51,966 nucleotides of DNA. It comes from Opitutia bacterium UBA7441. Its GTDB lineage: Bacteria; Verrucomicrobiota; Verrucomicrobiia; Opitutales; Coraliomargaritaceae. The notes beneath the pieces were generated by a model. That model searched no databases. It was not told the DNA's origin and was given only the letters and a program-made list of their open reading frames with translations. The position numbers and the translations under genes are program-made. The stretch is taken from positions 1 through 51,966 of the forward strand of contig DLQD01000139.1 in assembly GCA_002480015.1 (NCBI GenBank), written 5' to 3'. Below, piece after piece: positions 26,901-35,900 of this stretch (positions are counted from its first letter, which is position 1; every line of letters starts with the position of its first letter).

Positions 26901-27343
26901 AGGCACCGAGCATCGTCTCCGAGAGCGAATACACCGTAAGCGCTTCTGAAGAAGACAGCATCTCGATTTCAGTGAAGGCTGTTAACCCATACGACACCAA
27001 CAACAGCGGTCCCACCAGTAACGCGAGTCAAACCATCACCCTACTACCCGCCGTTGGCGACGAGGACGGAGACGGCCAAAGCAATGCCGACGAAGACGCG
27101 GCTGGCACGAATCCTCTCAGCAATAGTTCCCGTTTTACTGTGACCAGCCAAACCACGGAAACCAACGGCGACATCACCATCACTTGGAGTCCTGTCGGCG
27201 GTAAAACCTACAAAATACAGAGCTCTCTCACCCTGGCCGCCGACTCATGGGTCGACGAAGCCACTGCCCAAACTTCCGGCATCTTCACCGACACACCAGG
27301 GGAAAGCGAAACGAAGAAATTCTACCGCGTCGTGGTTGAATAA
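23942..27343 (+). CDS. secreted divergent GH13 protein with N-terminal Ig-like and C-terminal Fn3-like domains
   Basis: An 1133-aa exported protein (signal peptide LFLVILFLNFIGIQLYA). Residues about 25-290 are beta-rich modules resembling those ahead of pullulanase-type enzymes. The GH13 barrel begins near MRMYELHVAN (about 303). It has MLDFPFNHT, GIDGLRKDFGQG (D605), FMTESLDGE (E634) and LNNTSHDEAP (D693), so the triad is present but the surrounding regions are divergent: Lys precedes the nucleophile and Thr-Ser-His-Asp stands for Asn-His-Asp. After about residue 940 come a fibronectin-like domain, a DEDGDGQSNADEDAAGTNP calcium repeat, and a C-terminal domain (ending in YRVVVE) like that of the preceding protein. 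It starts 5 bases after the giant gene, so it is certainly in the same operon. Specificity unknown. Confidence 0.82.
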   Translation: MKKNYLFLVILFLNFIGIQLYAQLGTVWHIPTAGQEGIPSSMRDPFFPGADESATFYQGVWKGDGANQTGGSLLYRFNQGTWQSETLTFHSNVGEDTGSHNQFWIAVFSMPSNPGDVVDYYFKVTFDNREETYLFGNNSTTGAEINAQSQPISLTVSYPTPSLTVNGINSDYSKSNYYIDENNDTVFPVIELRMNPNFGTVDSVQIFTNLNNRDRANDDFNNDGIEDGIIPVDGNLITTEDTDAYFQAYEMTDSDSDGTYELDLTVNKTGAYRITGRYRVNPTDDWIWLGESGIRDHAVIVAPNAARDMRMYELHVANSNATGPTFTERGTFEDLYDPNERINIDWLNKLGINWIWFQPFHPQGLEGRQTDPATSTEYDPGSPYSIRNFWEINPLYTTNYDGSLSDPVANPTNYSAAMTAFQNFASAADAGNVQLMLDFPFNHTAPDVVLGQKGVEIFADSGNPGAWTAGDKISDRVPQFFSTDGSEGASAYSAPAQSASSLAVAPDRDDFGKWSDVRDVFFGRYATLVTGYPGADSSRATVRNEGDWIDYTSLGSETIGVWKYFGEVLPYWIIQSGHRGYNSTEDEGINRDTLDNQGIDGLRKDFGQGLPPQCMEYIINRTHEVKWNFVFMTESLDGEEITYRSSRHFAVLNENIVFPLQAATTTSGYRNIFDERRNAYGQSLVLLNNTSHDEAPYADSWEALIRYATVSTNDGSPMIMYGQEIGAGQKFQDSLPQGAFDWYENNFAKDIPNFKKWNSMQPQWNAWTNNDLGVQFLYPVYSGIGKAREFSPALRSSNRWYLNPAGSLDPDPDIFAVAKYTETNKPVAEQDLVLAFTNLDRNNAQSNTFGIPSSLADLIGLQSGRSYNAKNIAAYIGRNNEQSNRRDTWLWGTGFTRSDLVDNGLFVTLNPVPSDDATWETAPYEAQYLKIYDVTAPAATPAQPSKPKAYNYEIGTAATFDWDDLPADAGGVVPHYEVTVTINGSAQAPSIVSESEYTVSASEEDSISISVKAVNPYDTNNSGPTSNASQTITLLPAVGDEDGDGQSNADEDAAGTNPLSNSSRFTVTSQTTETNGDITITWSPVGGKTYKIQSSLTLAADSWVDEATAQTSGIFTDTPGESETKKFYRVVVE

Positions 27344-27429
27344 GAACGTAGGGGCTTCACTTATGAAGCCTATCAACCTCACATCTATGCCCATAGGTCT
27401 TACATCTCTCAAACCCAGCGGCGCTTGAA

Positions 27430-29217
27430 ATGCCCCTTGAGAGCTCGGCCAGAGCGCTCAAACTTAATTCCAATCCGTGTTCATCCGTGGTTAAAATTCT
27501 AAGCCTAACTTTCCTCGCACTGCCTCTCTTTCTGTCCGCGGCGTCCCCCACCCCAGACTGGGCGAAGGACGTGGTCTGGTACCAAATTTTTCCCGAGCGT
27601 TTCGCCAACGGTGATCCTTCCAACGATCCCACCCGCGCCTCGCTCGATAACCCGGAGCGGGTCACAGCTGAGTGGACGGTTATGGATTGGGAAAGCGAGT
27701 GGTTCGAGCGCGCCGACTGGGAGCAAGCCATGGGCGGCGACTTCCAGAGTACTCTCCAGCACCGCCGCTACGGGGGCGACCTGCAGGGCGTCATCGATAA
27801 GCTCGACTACCTCAAAGCGCTCGGTGTGAACGGCATCTACTTCAACCCGATCTTCTATGCCAACTCGCTGCACAAATACGACGGCAATTCCTTCCACCAC
27901 ATCGACCCGCACTTCGGTCCCGACCCCGAAGGGGACCTCGCACTGATCGCCGGGGAGTCGAGTAACCCACGCAGCTGGCAGTGGACGGCCGCGGACAAGC
28001 TCTTCCTCAAGTTACTGCAAGAAGCCAAAGTACGCGGCATCCGGGTCATCATCGACGGGGTCTGGAACCATACAGGGCGCGACTTCTTCGCCTTTGCCGA
28101 CATCCGCACCCACTTTCAAAAATCGCGCTACGCCCGCTGGTACGACATCATCGAATTCGATGACCCCCGCACCGCTCGCAATGAGTTCGACTACCACGGC
28201 TGGTATGGCTTCAAAAGCCTCCCGGAATTTTCCAACGATCCCTCGGGCAACAATCTCGCGCCGGGGCCGAAGCGCTACGTCTTCAACGCGAGCAAACGCT
28301 GGATGGATCCCAATGGCGACGGCGACCCCAGTGATGGAATCGACGGCTGGCGCCTCGACGTCGCGGAAGAAGTGCCCGACGGCTTCTGGCGGGAGTGGCA
28401 TGCTTACATTCGTGAGATCAATCCGGATGTCTTTACCTCGGCCGAAATCTGGGGCCCCTCGGCCGACTATCTGGAGCGGACGCACTTCAGTTCCGCTATG
28501 AACTACCGCGGCTTCGCCATCCCAGTCAAAGGCTGGCTCATCGACGGCTCAATCACCGCCAGCGATTTTGCCGAGCGCCTCCAGGCGGAGCGCGACGCCC
28601 GCAGCCAGGAGGCCGCACTCATTCTACAAAACCTCGTCGATTCACACGACACTCAGCGCGTCGCATCCGCGATCCGGAACCGTAACACTTGGGACCGTTA
28701 CAAAAACGCCGATTGGTTCGACTACGACGACGGAGAACGTGTCTACGCCCGCACCCCCGGTTACGACAACGGCCCCCCCACCGCCGAGGGCCGCCGTATT
28801 TGGAAGATGCTGGCACTCTTCCAAGCCACCTACATCGGCGCACCGATGATCTACTACGGCACTGAAGTCGGGATGTGGAGCGCGGACGACCCGGAGGACC
28901 GCATGCCCACCTGGTGGCACCGTATGGACGGCAGCATCCACGACACCTATCAAACGGTGTTGCAACTACGCCATAAACACCCCGCCCTGCGCCGGGGCGA
29001 CTTGACCGTGCTGGCTACCCGCGACGATGCTCAGGTCTTCGCCTTCGAGCGTCGCTTGAATGGCGAACGCCTCGTCATTGTTTTGAACCGCGGCAGTGGA
29101 GACGCCACGCTGGCAGCGGACTACCTCGATGGGCTCACACTAATCTATGCCACAGATCCAGCGGCTACCAGCCAAAGTATTCCGAAACTGAGCGGCGCGG
29201 TGTTTGGCATCGATTGA
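27430..29217 (+). CDS. secreted GH13 enzyme, neopullulanase/cyclomaltodextrinase-like
   Basis: A 595-aa protein with a hydrophobic export signal (VKILSLTFLALPLFLSAAS). A GTG at 27487 would give a more normal, shorter signal than the ATG at 27430. The catalytic domain starts with DVVWYQIFPERFANGDPSND, the hallmark of neopullulanase-group enzymes, and includes YGGDLQGVIDKLDYLKALGV. GH13 regions: VIIDGVWNHTG, GIDGWRLDVAEEVP (D310), FTSAEIWG (E339) and NLVDSHDTQR (D407). The neopullulanase-type N-terminal domain before the barrel is absent. Such enzymes cut cyclodextrins, pullulan or maltodextrins; which one is not readable here. It lies 86 bases after the previous gene on the same strand and probably ends the operon. 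It is convergent with the next gene, 30 bases apart. Confidence 0.9.
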   Translation: MPLESSARALKLNSNPCSSVVKILSLTFLALPLFLSAASPTPDWAKDVVWYQIFPERFANGDPSNDPTRASLDNPERVTAEWTVMDWESEWFERADWEQAMGGDFQSTLQHRRYGGDLQGVIDKLDYLKALGVNGIYFNPIFYANSLHKYDGNSFHHIDPHFGPDPEGDLALIAGESSNPRSWQWTAADKLFLKLLQEAKVRGIRVIIDGVWNHTGRDFFAFADIRTHFQKSRYARWYDIIEFDDPRTARNEFDYHGWYGFKSLPEFSNDPSGNNLAPGPKRYVFNASKRWMDPNGDGDPSDGIDGWRLDVAEEVPDGFWREWHAYIREINPDVFTSAEIWGPSADYLERTHFSSAMNYRGFAIPVKGWLIDGSITASDFAERLQAERDARSQEAALILQNLVDSHDTQRVASAIRNRNTWDRYKNADWFDYDDGERVYARTPGYDNGPPTAEGRRIWKMLALFQATYIGAPMIYYGTEVGMWSADDPEDRMPTWWHRMDGSIHDTYQTVLQLRHKHPALRRGDLTVLATRDDAQVFAFERRLNGERLVIVLNRGSGDATLAADYLDGLTLIYATDPAATSQSIPKLSGAVFGID

Positions 29218-29247
29218 TACGTTCAACCGCAGAGACGGATCTTCAAG

Positions 29248-30090
29248 CTACTCTTGAGCCGAAATTTGAAACGACCCGAAATAGGCATTGGAATCCCCCC
29301 CATTCAGGTTGAATAGTGCAAAGCTTTTTATCTCGGGGTCAGCTGCCTGTGCTTCGTCTGCTTCAGTCGGCCTAAGTTTTAGCGCACGATTCGGAAAATA
29401 ATGGGCCACCTGATCGCTCAAGGTCGTCATTTGTAAATCATAACGAAATTCTTCCCGCACAGTGATCCCGACCTCGATGCCGGCAGGATCGATAAACACA
29501 CGGGTGTTGAAACGGGGGTCCGCGTCCAAAATCTGGTAAGTGCTCAAGCCTTCAATGACCGCCAAGACCATCGCCCGCCCACTGGCCAACTCTGCCAGGG
29601 AGCTGGCACTTGACTCGATGCGCAAAGCAATGCCCACACTCGAAATCTCTTCGGACTGACTCTCAAAACGATCGCTGAATGCATCGAACTCAAAGCGAAA
29701 CGAAAATACATCACCCACCCCCAGTGGCTGCTCAAACGCACGAAAGGCGACGGTCTCTTCAAAGCCCGTTCCGTTGGCGAAAATACCAAAGGCCTTGCCC
29801 TCACGAGCGCTGGCACCCAGGTCGGCTTCCTTGTCGGCCTCCGCGATAAAAAAACCCGCATACTGCTCCTGCCCTTCTTCGGTATGACCAGCATACTCTG
29901 GCGCAAAGAGCTTCCAATCACGAAACCCGCGACCGCTCCAGTCCCCGGTCTGCCAACCGTCTTTGTAAGCATCGTAAAACGCCTCGTCCTCGCCCGCGAT
30001 ATAGGCCTGCGCCGACACATCGATCACCCATTGCATCGATAGCAGGCAGATCAGAACAGACATCCGTTTACGGTAGGAAGTATCTCGCAT
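29248..30090 (-). CDS. secreted protein, relative of the PEP-CTERM DGW protein but without sorting tail
   Basis: A 280-aa protein from the ATG at 30090, with a signal peptide (MSVLICLLSMQWVIDVSA). The mature part opens with FYDAYKDGWQTGDWSGRGF and RDWKLF, and has FRAFEQPLGVGDVFSFRFEFD and a final FALFNLNGGDSNAYFGSFQI strand. These line up by eye with YEGGWISGSNGGSGFNPWGF and FRSFGGGASLGAGDTFSLDL of the protein at 13392-14144, so the two look homologous. This copy ends without a PEP-CTERM segment, so it should be free in the periplasm or medium, or part of a complex. The frame is open to 30252, but that would overlap exbD and swallow the operator at 30145, so the shorter start is chosen. Function unknown; regulation suggests glucan use. 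Confidence 0.75.
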   Translation of the reverse strand: MRDTSYRKRMSVLICLLSMQWVIDVSAQAYIAGEDEAFYDAYKDGWQTGDWSGRGFRDWKLFAPEYAGHTEEGQEQYAGFFIAEADKEADLGASAREGKAFGIFANGTGFEETVAFRAFEQPLGVGDVFSFRFEFDAFSDRFESQSEEISSVGIALRIESSASSLAELASGRAMVLAVIEGLSTYQILDADPRFNTRVFIDPAGIEVGITVREEFRYDLQMTTLSDQVAHYFPNRALKLRPTEADEAQAADPEIKSFALFNLNGGDSNAYFGSFQISAQE

Positions 30091-30144
30091 GGGCATTTTG
30101 AATAGGTTAGCTGAAGGCCTTCTGCACAAGCACGCAGCGTCCGA

Positions 30145-30158
30145 TTTGACAGTTAAAT
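30145..30158 (+). promoter_or_regulatory. putative LacI-family operator upstream of the tail-less DGW protein
   Basis: TTTGACAGTTAAAT, centred about 61 bases before the ATG at 30090 and located after the exbD stop (30218). It indicates that the DGW gene has its own promoter besides any read-through from the exb operon. Confidence 0.55.
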
Positions 30159-30217
30159 CGATGACAGTGCGAAAGCCGATGGCAGTTCTTTGTTTCATGG
30201 TCATACTTTTTGCCCGC

Positions 30218-30646
30218 CTACCCCTCCCCAAACGAGATCGAACTGATACCAACGGCTTTTAAAGCATTGATCACGTTCACGACATTTTGCTGATACGCCT
30301 CGGGATCGGGCTGTAGGATGACGAGCGTTTTCAGGCCGGCGCGGTCAGAGGAGAGCTTGAGCTGCATCAAGGTGCGGGTAAGATTGGGCAAGGCGTTGTC
30401 ACCGGGATTGTCGGTGGGCATTCCGTTGAGCATAACGGTACCATCGATGAGGATGTCAATGTAGTGCTGCTCGGGTAAGGGAGTGCCGGGCGGCGCGGCC
30501 ATGCTGGAGGGCAACTTCACCCCCAGGTCGGCCTCTTCTTTGACAATGGTGGTCGTGACCATGAAGTAAATCAGCAAGAGAAAGACGATATCGATCATGG
30601 GGGTCAGATCGACGTGATCTTCGGCTATGCGTATGCGGCGTTTCAT
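30218..30646 (-). CDS. exbD: ExbD/TolR-type biopolymer transport protein (copy 2)
   Basis: A 142-aa inner-membrane protein with one helix. After a short cytoplasmic start comes VDLTPMIDIVFLLLIYFMVT, where the Asp in MID is the family's proton-pathway residue, followed by a periplasmic alpha/beta domain (YIDILIDGTVMLNGM, LKTLVILQPDPE). With ExbB it forms a proton-driven motor that energises a TonB-type protein. It follows the other exbD by 9 bases and ends the operon. Having one exbB and two exbD genes is known from Bacteroidetes TonB clusters and from the Agl motility motor of Myxococcus, so energy transduction is certain only in general terms. Confidence 0.92.
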   Translation of the reverse strand: MKRRIRIAEDHVDLTPMIDIVFLLLIYFMVTTTIVKEEADLGVKLPSSMAAPPGTPLPEQHYIDILIDGTVMLNGMPTDNPGDNALPNLTRTLMQLKLSSDRAGLKTLVILQPDPEAYQQNVVNVINALKAVGISSISFGEG

Positions 30647-30655
30647 GGTCGGTGG

Positions 30656-31066
30656 CTATTTATCACTCTGGAAAGCAGCAAAGACAACGTTGGGCACCCC
30701 ACCGGCGGCAGCAGCACCAAAGACCTTGCGCACTTCTTTAAACGGCACCTTGGCATCGGCGCGGACGTATACTTTGAGATTAGGGGTAGTGACCTTACTT
30801 TGCGCGATCAGGTCAGAAAGATCCTCAAGGAAAACCGGCTGCGGACCGTAAAAAACAGAACCATCATCCTTCAAGGTGACGGTAATACGACCGGAGCGAT
30901 CATCGGGTATAGTGGCCTGCTCGGCAATCGGTACACTGATCGGCACCATTTGCTGCACCTGCATATTGGCCACCGTCATAAAGAAGACGATCAAGAGAAA
31001 CACGATATCGATCATCGGCGTCAAATCCGGCAGATCAGAAGTTTCTTCTATGGGGCGTGGCTTCAT
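30656..31066 (-). CDS. exbD: ExbD/TolR-type biopolymer transport protein (copy 1)
   Basis: A 136-aa single-helix protein with DLPDLTPMIDIVFLLIVFFM (Asp in the helix) and a periplasmic domain containing ITVTLKDDGSVFYGPQ and LKVYVRADAKVPF. It differs clearly from the next ExbD in the periplasmic part, so the two are not a recent duplication and probably have distinct places in the complex. It lies 32 bases after exbB and 9 bases before the second exbD. Confidence 0.92.
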   Translation of the reverse strand: MKPRPIEETSDLPDLTPMIDIVFLLIVFFMTVANMQVQQMVPISVPIAEQATIPDDRSGRITVTLKDDGSVFYGPQPVFLEDLSDLIAQSKVTTPNLKVYVRADAKVPFKEVRKVFGAAAAGGVPNVVFAAFQSDK

Positions 31067-31098
31067 GAAATCGGGGTTGGCCTGTTGAATCGATGTGC

Positions 31099-31845
31099 CT
31101 ATTTGACCATGCCGTGCTTGGCCATCAAGCGCGTTATGGATCCGAGCTGCTCATAAATCCCGGAGGAGGCCGCTAGGTATTTGTTCTTAAAGTAAAAATA
31201 GGCCATCAGCGCGGGAATCGCAATCAATAGGCCGGTCGCAGTGGTGATCAATGCTTCGGAAATATTATTGGCTAAAAGTTCCGGCTTACCGAGCCCCTGC
31301 GCGGCGATATTGCGGAACGCCTTCACCATACCGCTGACCGTGCCGAGCAATCCAACCATGGGCGAGATTGAGGCGACGACTTGTAAATACTGTACAAATA
31401 CCATGGGGCCGGCGAGCACCTTGTTCGCTCGTTCTTCCAAGGCTTCATTGAGGGCATCTACCGTGGCATGCCCTTCCTCCACCGCCTGAAAGCCAATCTG
31501 CAAAATGGCGGTCATATAGCCGGGATGTGCCTCACAGGCGGCAAGCCCTGCATTGGCATCTTGCGCAGCGATGGCCTCCTTCAAGTCGGCCAGCGATTCC
31601 GGCTGCGTGAAGCGTTTCTCTCGGATCAAGAGCCCGCAATACACGGCGAGGCCAACCACTGCGACCGAGAATGCGAGTAAGGGATACATGGCCCAACCAC
31701 CTTGCTGGAACATTGTCCACAAAGTAACGCTCTCGGGCTCAGTCGCGATCTCAATAACAGCATCGGACTGAGCCTGCAGTTGGAAAGCCAGCAGGCTCAG
31801 GCTGAAATAGAAAGGGGTGCGGCGAATTGGATTTTGTATGTTCAT
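31099..31845 (-). CDS. exbB: ExbB/MotA/TolQ-type proton channel protein
   Basis: A 248-aa inner-membrane protein with a cleavable-looking N-terminal hydrophobic segment (PFYFSLSLLAFQLQAQ) and three helices: MYPLLAFSVAVVGLAVYCGLL, then QYLQVVASISPMVGLLGTVSGM and LITTATGLLIAIPALMAYFYF. The stretch PMVGLLGTVSGMVKAF is the family signature. It is the stator of an ExbB-ExbD motor. Its ATG overlaps the TGA of the upstream TPR gene (ATGA, 31842-31845), so it is translationally coupled. The partner anchor is proposed to be the PA14-bearing protein at 40889-42031. Confidence 0.93.
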   Translation of the reverse strand: MNIQNPIRRTPFYFSLSLLAFQLQAQSDAVIEIATEPESVTLWTMFQQGGWAMYPLLAFSVAVVGLAVYCGLLIREKRFTQPESLADLKEAIAAQDANAGLAACEAHPGYMTAILQIGFQAVEEGHATVDALNEALEERANKVLAGPMVFVQYLQVVASISPMVGLLGTVSGMVKAFRNIAAQGLGKPELLANNISEALITTATGLLIAIPALMAYFYFKNKYLAASSGIYEQLGSITRLMAKHGMVK

Positions 31846-32933
31846 AGAGTGGATACGTCAGGGTTTAAACTTTCGAGGGCTTTTGAAGATTCCGTCGCCC
31901 AGGGGCTTTCGGCAAAGAGGATCGTGACTTCACGATAGGCGGCACGCGCTGCATCGTTCATTCCACGTTGTTGGTAAAGACGGCCGACCGTGTAGAGCAA
32001 CTCGGGGTACCATGGATCGGTGGCGTTCGCGTAGATTTTGCCCTCGGCGGCCGAGCGTAATGCCGCATCATAGGCTTCTTCGCGAAGGCGCAGGCGGGCT
32101 TTGATCAATTCGCGCAGCGAGAACCCGTTGCCACCGGCTTCCATCTCCGGCAAGACTTCGAGGAAGACCTCCGGCACCAGATCGTGCCCCAGATAGAAAC
32201 TGCAATAGGCGACCCATAGCCGCGCGAGGATCTGCTGCGGGCCCTCGATGATCTGTATTTTCCGGTAGAGTTGAAAGGCGCGGAGAAACTCGCCCCGCTC
32301 GCGCCATTGATCCGCCAGATCCATTGTGATTTCCAGTCGGTCCACACTCAGCTCGCGCGTGTTGATAATATGCGCGTGCACCCGCTCTAGCGCGGCGATC
32401 TCACCGGCCGCATGCAAATCTAAGGCGAGCTCACCCACATAGTCTAGCGCCAGAGGTGGCGCAATGGCTAGAGGGATGCGCGTCGCCACAGTCACGGCGG
32501 CATCCCAGCGCTTAACACCTCGCAAGGCATCCAGGTAAGACAAGACAGTCGGCAACAAATTCCCCGGCAAGACACTCAGGCTGAGGTAGTCCATGAGGGG
32601 CGTGGCGGCTTGCTCAATGACAGGCAAAGCCGAGGCAAACTGCCCCTTCTCCAGATCCTCAACTGCCGTGTAATAAGCTTGAGAAAAAAGGAAGTTCAAC
32701 ACCACTCGCTGCCGCTCCAACTCGGAGATACTCAAATACGCACGTCCACCGTTGTCGCGTCCCCTGGGTCGGAGCACGATTGCGTCATCTATAATTCCCG
32801 TTAGGATCAGGTCGTTGGATTGACTGGGATACTTAACCTGAACATTCACCTCGGCTGCGCGTAGAACGTCAAAGCCCACAAAAAAGCAAAAGTTCAGTAG
32901 GATAATGCGGGAGCTTGCGGTCAAGAGTTTCAC
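31842..32933 (-). CDS. secreted tetratricopeptide-like protein of the exb operon
   Basis: A 363-aa exported protein (signal IILLNFCFFVGFDVLRAA). Residues about 24-75 form a small beta-rich segment (VNVQVKYPSQSNDLILTGII). The rest is all-helical with degenerate TPR-like pairs, the clearest near the end: LLYTVGRLYQQRGMNDAARA followed by AYREVTILF. It is probably periplasmic and a scaffold for the ExbB/ExbD complex or its cargo. It overlaps exbB by 4 bases and lies 4 bases after the larger TPR gene. I do not recognise a named family. Confidence 0.75.
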   Translation of the reverse strand: MKLLTASSRIILLNFCFFVGFDVLRAAEVNVQVKYPSQSNDLILTGIIDDAIVLRPRGRDNGGRAYLSISELERQRVVLNFLFSQAYYTAVEDLEKGQFASALPVIEQAATPLMDYLSLSVLPGNLLPTVLSYLDALRGVKRWDAAVTVATRIPLAIAPPLALDYVGELALDLHAAGEIAALERVHAHIINTRELSVDRLEITMDLADQWRERGEFLRAFQLYRKIQIIEGPQQILARLWVAYCSFYLGHDLVPEVFLEVLPEMEAGGNGFSLRELIKARLRLREEAYDAALRSAAEGKIYANATDPWYPELLYTVGRLYQQRGMNDAARAAYREVTILFAESPWATESSKALESLNPDVSTL

Positions 32934-32937
32934 GGAT

Positions 32938-35900
32938 TTAAAGGGCTTGAAAGCGTTGGCGCACGACTTCGTAGAGCGGGGAATCGCTGGCGTTGGGGGT
33001 ATTTAAGAAAAATTCGTAGGTCCGCTTCGCCGACTCACGGTCACCATTCGCTTCTAGGAGGGACGCACTCTCCAAGACGGCTTTGCCTGACCACGCGGGA
33101 TAACCGGCATAGGCGAGGTACGTGCGTTCAAAGAAGCCTTGCGCTTTGCCCGTTTGATTCATCGCCAAAAAGCAGAGCCCTATTTTAAACGTCGCCTCCG
33201 CCCAAATCTCTCCGCGCCAATCGCGCTGGTTGATAATCATTGAATATGCCTCAATCGCAGCCTCATAACGTCGAGCGCTCCGCAAGGCCTCTCCCCGCAG
33301 CATCGCAGCTTGGGGGGCGCGCTCGTATGCGAAGTGATTATCGAGAATACGCTGAAAGTAATCGGCCGCCCGGTCAAAGAATGCGGCCTCCATCTCGATC
33401 TCGCCAAGCAGAAACAAGGCCTCGGCTGCGGTCCTGCCCACCGGCGTACGTTCGATAGCCCGCTGTAAAAGCATCGCTGCCGCGAGGGGGTCGTCGCGGG
33501 CTTCGATTTTGGCTATCCACACCAAGGTCGCTGGGCTGGCGAGGGCCACTTCAGCCTCGCCGAGTTCCGCCGGGCTGACCTCAACTCCGGCCCGGAGGTT
33601 CAGGGCCCGCAACAGACGGAGCGCGAGGGCGGCTTGATTGAGCTCCAATGCGGAAGCGCGCAACGCTCGGAAGGCCTCGCCAGGCAGCGTCGCCGGCAAT
33701 TGTGCTTGCTCGTTTAACAGACCCTGCATGATCGATTCGAGCACTGGATAGTCCTCCAGTTCTAGACTGCGACCCTCGCCCGCTGACGGGTCCTGCGCAG
33801 TTTTCCTAGCGAAGGCATCGTAGAGCGGCTGACGGATCGTCAGTGCCGATTGGATCGCCTCAGGAATGGCAGCGTGCTCCTGGAAATACCGAATCTGTGC
33901 CACCCGATCATAGAGGATTTGGCTGCGAAACGCCTCGTCCGCGAGTAGTCGCTCAATGAAGCGTTGCGACTGACGAACACGGGCGCGCACATCGCGATCC
34001 GTCTCCCACCAAGCGTCGATCAGCTGGTCCACATGGTCGGCCTCAATGGAGTGACCAAAACGCTCGATACCCCCACGGTAGCGCTCAAAGGCCGAGCCGA
34101 TGCGCCCCTGCTCAAGATCGGCTTCGGCCAGGAGCAACACAGCCTCCGCCGCCGAGGGCGATTCAGGAAAGGCGTCCAGATAACGAGTCAATATCGCCTC
34201 GTTGGCGGAATATCGTTTATTGGCCATCAAGAGCGCGGACGACTCGAAATAGGCATGATCAATCAGGGCTTGTGTCGCACCGAGCGCCTCCACTTTTTCG
34301 TAGTTGGCGAGTGCGCTGTCGACCAGCGCATCCATGGCATCCAAATCACCGAGAAACACATGCGCTTCGGCTTGCAGCGGGTGTTCGACGCCCTCGTCCG
34401 CAACCCAGGCTTCAAACACTTCACGCGCGGCCGAGTACTCGCCCAAACCGAAGTATGCAACACCGCGGCGGAAACGCGCCTCTGTAAAATAAACGCTGCC
34501 GGGGTTCGTGGCGATGAGGCGATCAAAGGTCGTCAGCGCATCTTCAAAACTTCCACTGAAGAGATAAGCCATACCCGACCAGTAATCCACACTGTCGACG
34601 AAGGCTCCATCTGGAAACTCTTCGACCCAATAGGGGAAGGTTTCGAGAATTACCTCTGTCTCGCCCTGAGTAAATAGGGCATGCCCGAGAGAGTGCGTCA
34701 TTTGCGCAGCCACTGGTTCGTAGGGGAAACGATGCAAGAATTCATCCGCCAAAACAGCGAGCTTATCAATATTCCTGCGGGCTTCGTAGATACGGGCGAG
34801 CTGCACTGCGATGGGCTTTTCAAACTGCACATACGCGGGCACTTCCAAATAGGCCTCACCGATCCGCGTCGCCTCCTCGATATAGCGGCATTCAATCCCC
34901 TGCAAAAAGGCGGCGTAGCGGAATTGCTCGACGTGCTTATGTTGTGGGTATTCCTCAATCAAGCGGCGAAAAGCGAAAAAGGCTTCGAATGTGCGCCCCA
35001 TTAAGCGAAGTACGCGCGCCTGACGCCAACGCAAGTTGGCAGTGTATTTGGGAGCAGTCACCAAATCGGCACGTCGCGCGCGCAGGTCGAGAAGTTGCTT
35101 TTCTAGATCTGTGAGCTTGGAGGCTATGAACTGCCGTCGAAACAAGCGTTCTTCGATTTCAATCAGCCGATCTTCCACAGCATAAAGGAGCTGCTCGACG
35201 GGCAAGACCATCGAAAAGAGCAAGCCTGCCTCCAGATAACGCTCATCCTGCTCGAAGCGATCACCGACTGCCAACAAACGCAAGTTGATCCCGAGGTCAT
35301 AACGGAAACGCTGATCTTGATTGATCGCAGAGACGAGCCGCAAGAGCTCATCGAGCGCATTCGTCTCAAGGGCACGGTCAAAAAGAGCATTCAAACAAAA
35401 TAGACGAATCACATCGCTGAATTCGGCGGCCGTGCATTTCCACAGCGTGGCCTCAATCTCATCCTTCCGCTCAGCGAGGCGGGCGCCCTCGACTAGGCGC
35501 TGCAAAACGCCAGTCAGGTCTGCCTCTTCCAACTGATACAAGTAAAGACCGATCACATGGAGATACCCATCGACAGCGGCACTCCACTGCTCCGATCCGT
35601 AGCGGCTGTCTGCCCGATTCAACATCGCGAGCGAATGCCGTTTATCGCCGATGAAGTCTTGTATAAACTCATCCCAGAATGGAATGCCCGCCGCCAGGTG
35701 CGCTGAGTTCTTGGTTTGCTGATACCAATTCATATGCGCCAATCCGAGCATATAGAGATTCTCCCGATAAATCGCACGAAACTCTTCACTCATCGCACCG
35801 GTCAAGCGCCCGCGGATCTCCAACATATACGGGATGCCTGCTTCCGGGTTCCCCGGGAACGCTGACTCGGCACGTTGCCCAAGGGTCGGCAGATCCAGCT

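Noticed and set aside
27353..27370. Hairpin GGCTTCA-CTTA-TGAAGCC between the second and third enzyme genes
   Set aside because: Only 7 bp and no T-run follows, so I do not call it a terminator. It could at most attenuate read-through into the third gene.
29221..29229. GTTCAACCG resembling an operator half-site
   Set aside because: Only one half matches, and it lies between convergent gene ends where no promoter is expected.
33964..34677. 237-codon plus-strand frame opposite the large TPR gene
   Set aside because: Antisense shadow of the repeat-rich coding sequence; no signal, domain or operon context.
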